From: Nitrospira sp.
GTDB taxonomy: Bacteria; Nitrospirota; Nitrospiria; Nitrospirales; Nitrospiraceae
Length of the DNA: 64,000 nucleotides
Direction: 5' to 3'
Assembly: GCA_029194665.1 (NCBI GenBank)
Contig: JARFXO010000001.1
Span: 310,001-374,000 of the forward strand
This document shows positions 63,080-64,000 of this stretch, piece after piece (the first letter of the stretch is position 1; the number at the start of each line of letters is the position of its first letter). The position numbers and the translations under genes are program-made. Below the pieces are notes generated by a model. The model worked only from the letters and a program-made list of their open reading frames with translations. It did no database searches and had not been told where the DNA came from.

Positions 63080-63729
63080 ACCGACCGCGCATTCTGATGG
63101 CAGATGATCACGCCATTGTCTTGGCTGGGCTGCGGAACCTGGTGGAGGCCGAGGGCGAAGTGGTCGGCATGGTGGAAGACGGACAGTCACTGGTCGAGGC
63201 TGCCCAGCAGTTACGCCCCGATATTGTGTTGCTTGACATCTCGATGCCGCTGCTCAATGGATTGGATGCTGCACGCCAGATAAGTAAGCTGGTGCCGGAG
63301 AGCAAGCTGATCTTCCTCACCATGCATGCGAGTCCCACCTATGCGACCGAAGCCTTCAAGGCCGGGGCCTCCGGGTATTTGATAAAACGGTCTGCGGCAG
63401 CGGAGCTCAAGCAAGCCATTCAGGCGGTGATGCAGGGACAACACTATATGACCCCGCTTATCACGAAAGAAGTCTTGGCGGCGACGCTCCAATCCACAGA
63501 GAACCAACCCAGCAAGGCGTTGGTGTCCTCCCTCACGCAGAGGCAACGGGAGGTGTTGCAGCTTGTTGCCGAGGGGAAAAGTACCAAGGCCATAGCCTCA
63601 CTCTTGAATATTTCCGTGAAGACGGTGGAATTTCACAAGTTTCGCATCATGAGCGAACTCGATCTCCACTCGACCGCCGAATTAATCAAATACGCAATCG
63701 CCGAAGGTCTTGTGAGCGTGTCGTCGTAG
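63076..63729 (+). CDS. NarL/FixJ-family response regulator
   Basis: 217 residues. Receiver domain with Asp10-Asp11, phosphoacceptor Asp54 (IVLLDISMPLLNGLDAARQ) and Lys in GYLIKRSA. LuxR-type DNA-binding domain with LTQRQREVLQLVAEGKSTKAIA and SVKTVEFHKFRIM. Start ATG 63076 overlaps the kinase stop (ATGA) and has GGAGG upstream. It closely resembles the regulator at 12281. Its genes to control are not known. Confidence 0.93.
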   Translation: MNRPRILMADDHAIVLAGLRNLVEAEGEVVGMVEDGQSLVEAAQQLRPDIVLLDISMPLLNGLDAARQISKLVPESKLIFLTMHASPTYATEAFKAGASGYLIKRSAAAELKQAIQAVMQGQHYMTPLITKEVLAATLQSTENQPSKALVSSLTQRQREVLQLVAEGKSTKAIASLLNISVKTVEFHKFRIMSELDLHSTAELIKYAIAEGLVSVSS

Positions 63730-64000
63730 ACGGACCACCTGCATACCAGCAGAGGGATGGTCGGAGATCCCTGATGCAACATCATGAAGCCGTACCGAGA
63801 CCCACCGTGCAACACTCGTAATCTCCCCTCGTATTTCTGGGTCGTTTCCTAGATCCGTTCTACCTCCTTAATATGAAATATGTTGGCCGGACCGGATTAT
63901 CAGTATCGTAGCTTCCCAAGGGTGACAGGGGTCGAGTTGTTGTCCGACATCAAATCTAGAAGTGGCGGCGAGTCCGATGCACTATTCTTGAATCATCTTG

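Noticed and set aside
1..64000. tRNA, rRNA or CRISPR arrays
   Set aside because: No cloverleaf with a matching T-loop and CCA region, no rRNA motif and no regularly spaced repeats were seen on reading both strands; a covariance scan could not be run.

Overview
The window reads as a chromosomal segment of a Nitrospira-type bacterium (phylum Nitrospirota). This is an inference from gene content: a [NiFe] hydrogenase of the group 3b (bidirectional, NAD(P)-linked) type, as reported for complete-ammonia-oxidising Nitrospira; a complete V/A-type ATPase operon; glycogen/trehalose genes typical of the genus; and many PAS-histidine-kinase/NarL pairs. No rRNA, nitrite oxidoreductase or ammonia monooxygenase gene is present, so species and clade cannot be fixed. 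No tRNA and no CRISPR array were seen.

Layout. 1-1440: insertion-sequence debris, with an IS1380-like transposase running off the left edge and a frameshifted IS630-type transposase, around a 37-bp fragment of a second copy of the neighbouring ligase gene. 1406-7973 (minus strand): a stress/redox run of Hsp20, a 50-residue membrane protein, a phosphoribosyltransferase, a tandem universal stress protein, cytochrome c, a thioredoxin-DsbD-like membrane protein and a GNAT/ADP-forming acyl-CoA ligase fusion. 8862-12928: a PAS histidine kinase cut by a complete IS21-family element (9886-12131, 7-bp target duplication), followed by its NarL-type regulator. 13074-14453: four small proteins, two of them paralogous. 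14454-21554: glycogen debranching enzyme GlgX divergent from TreZ-TreY (maltodextrin to trehalose). 21689-33770: hydrogenase subunits, maturation protease and hypA, F, C, D, E, interrupted by a PII-like protein, a YoeB/YefM toxin-antitoxin module and a membrane protein; hypB is not here. 34411-37377: glycogen synthase and a GH57 enzyme. 37468-43096: lipoproteins, an SPFH protein, small proteins, citrate synthase and a cupredoxin. 43240-52843: two CBS proteins and the nine-gene V/A-ATPase operon. 52855-59249: acyl-CoA dehydrogenase, EtfA, EtfB, ETF-quinone oxidoreductase and a thiamine-diphosphate decarboxylase-like enzyme. 59329-63729: MlaC, dodecin and an intact PAS kinase/NarL pair that is a paralogue of the broken pair at 8.9-12.9 kb.

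How the genes fit together. The hydrogenase block can make and mature a soluble NAD(P)-linked enzyme if HypB is supplied from elsewhere. GlgA, GH57, GlgX, TreY and TreZ form a glycogen storage and trehalose route. Acyl-CoA dehydrogenase passes electrons through EtfAB and ETF-QO to quinone. The ATPase rotor subunit carries a sodium-type ligand set.

Most notable observations: an exactly 99-bp palindromic element inserted in frame in the ATPase B-subunit gene, with a related palindrome at 57.58 kb; the perfectly reversible IS21 interruption of a sensor kinase; a YefM-type operator with two TGTAC-core boxes 12 bp apart; and a promoter with an overlapping palindrome in front of the hydrogenase operon.
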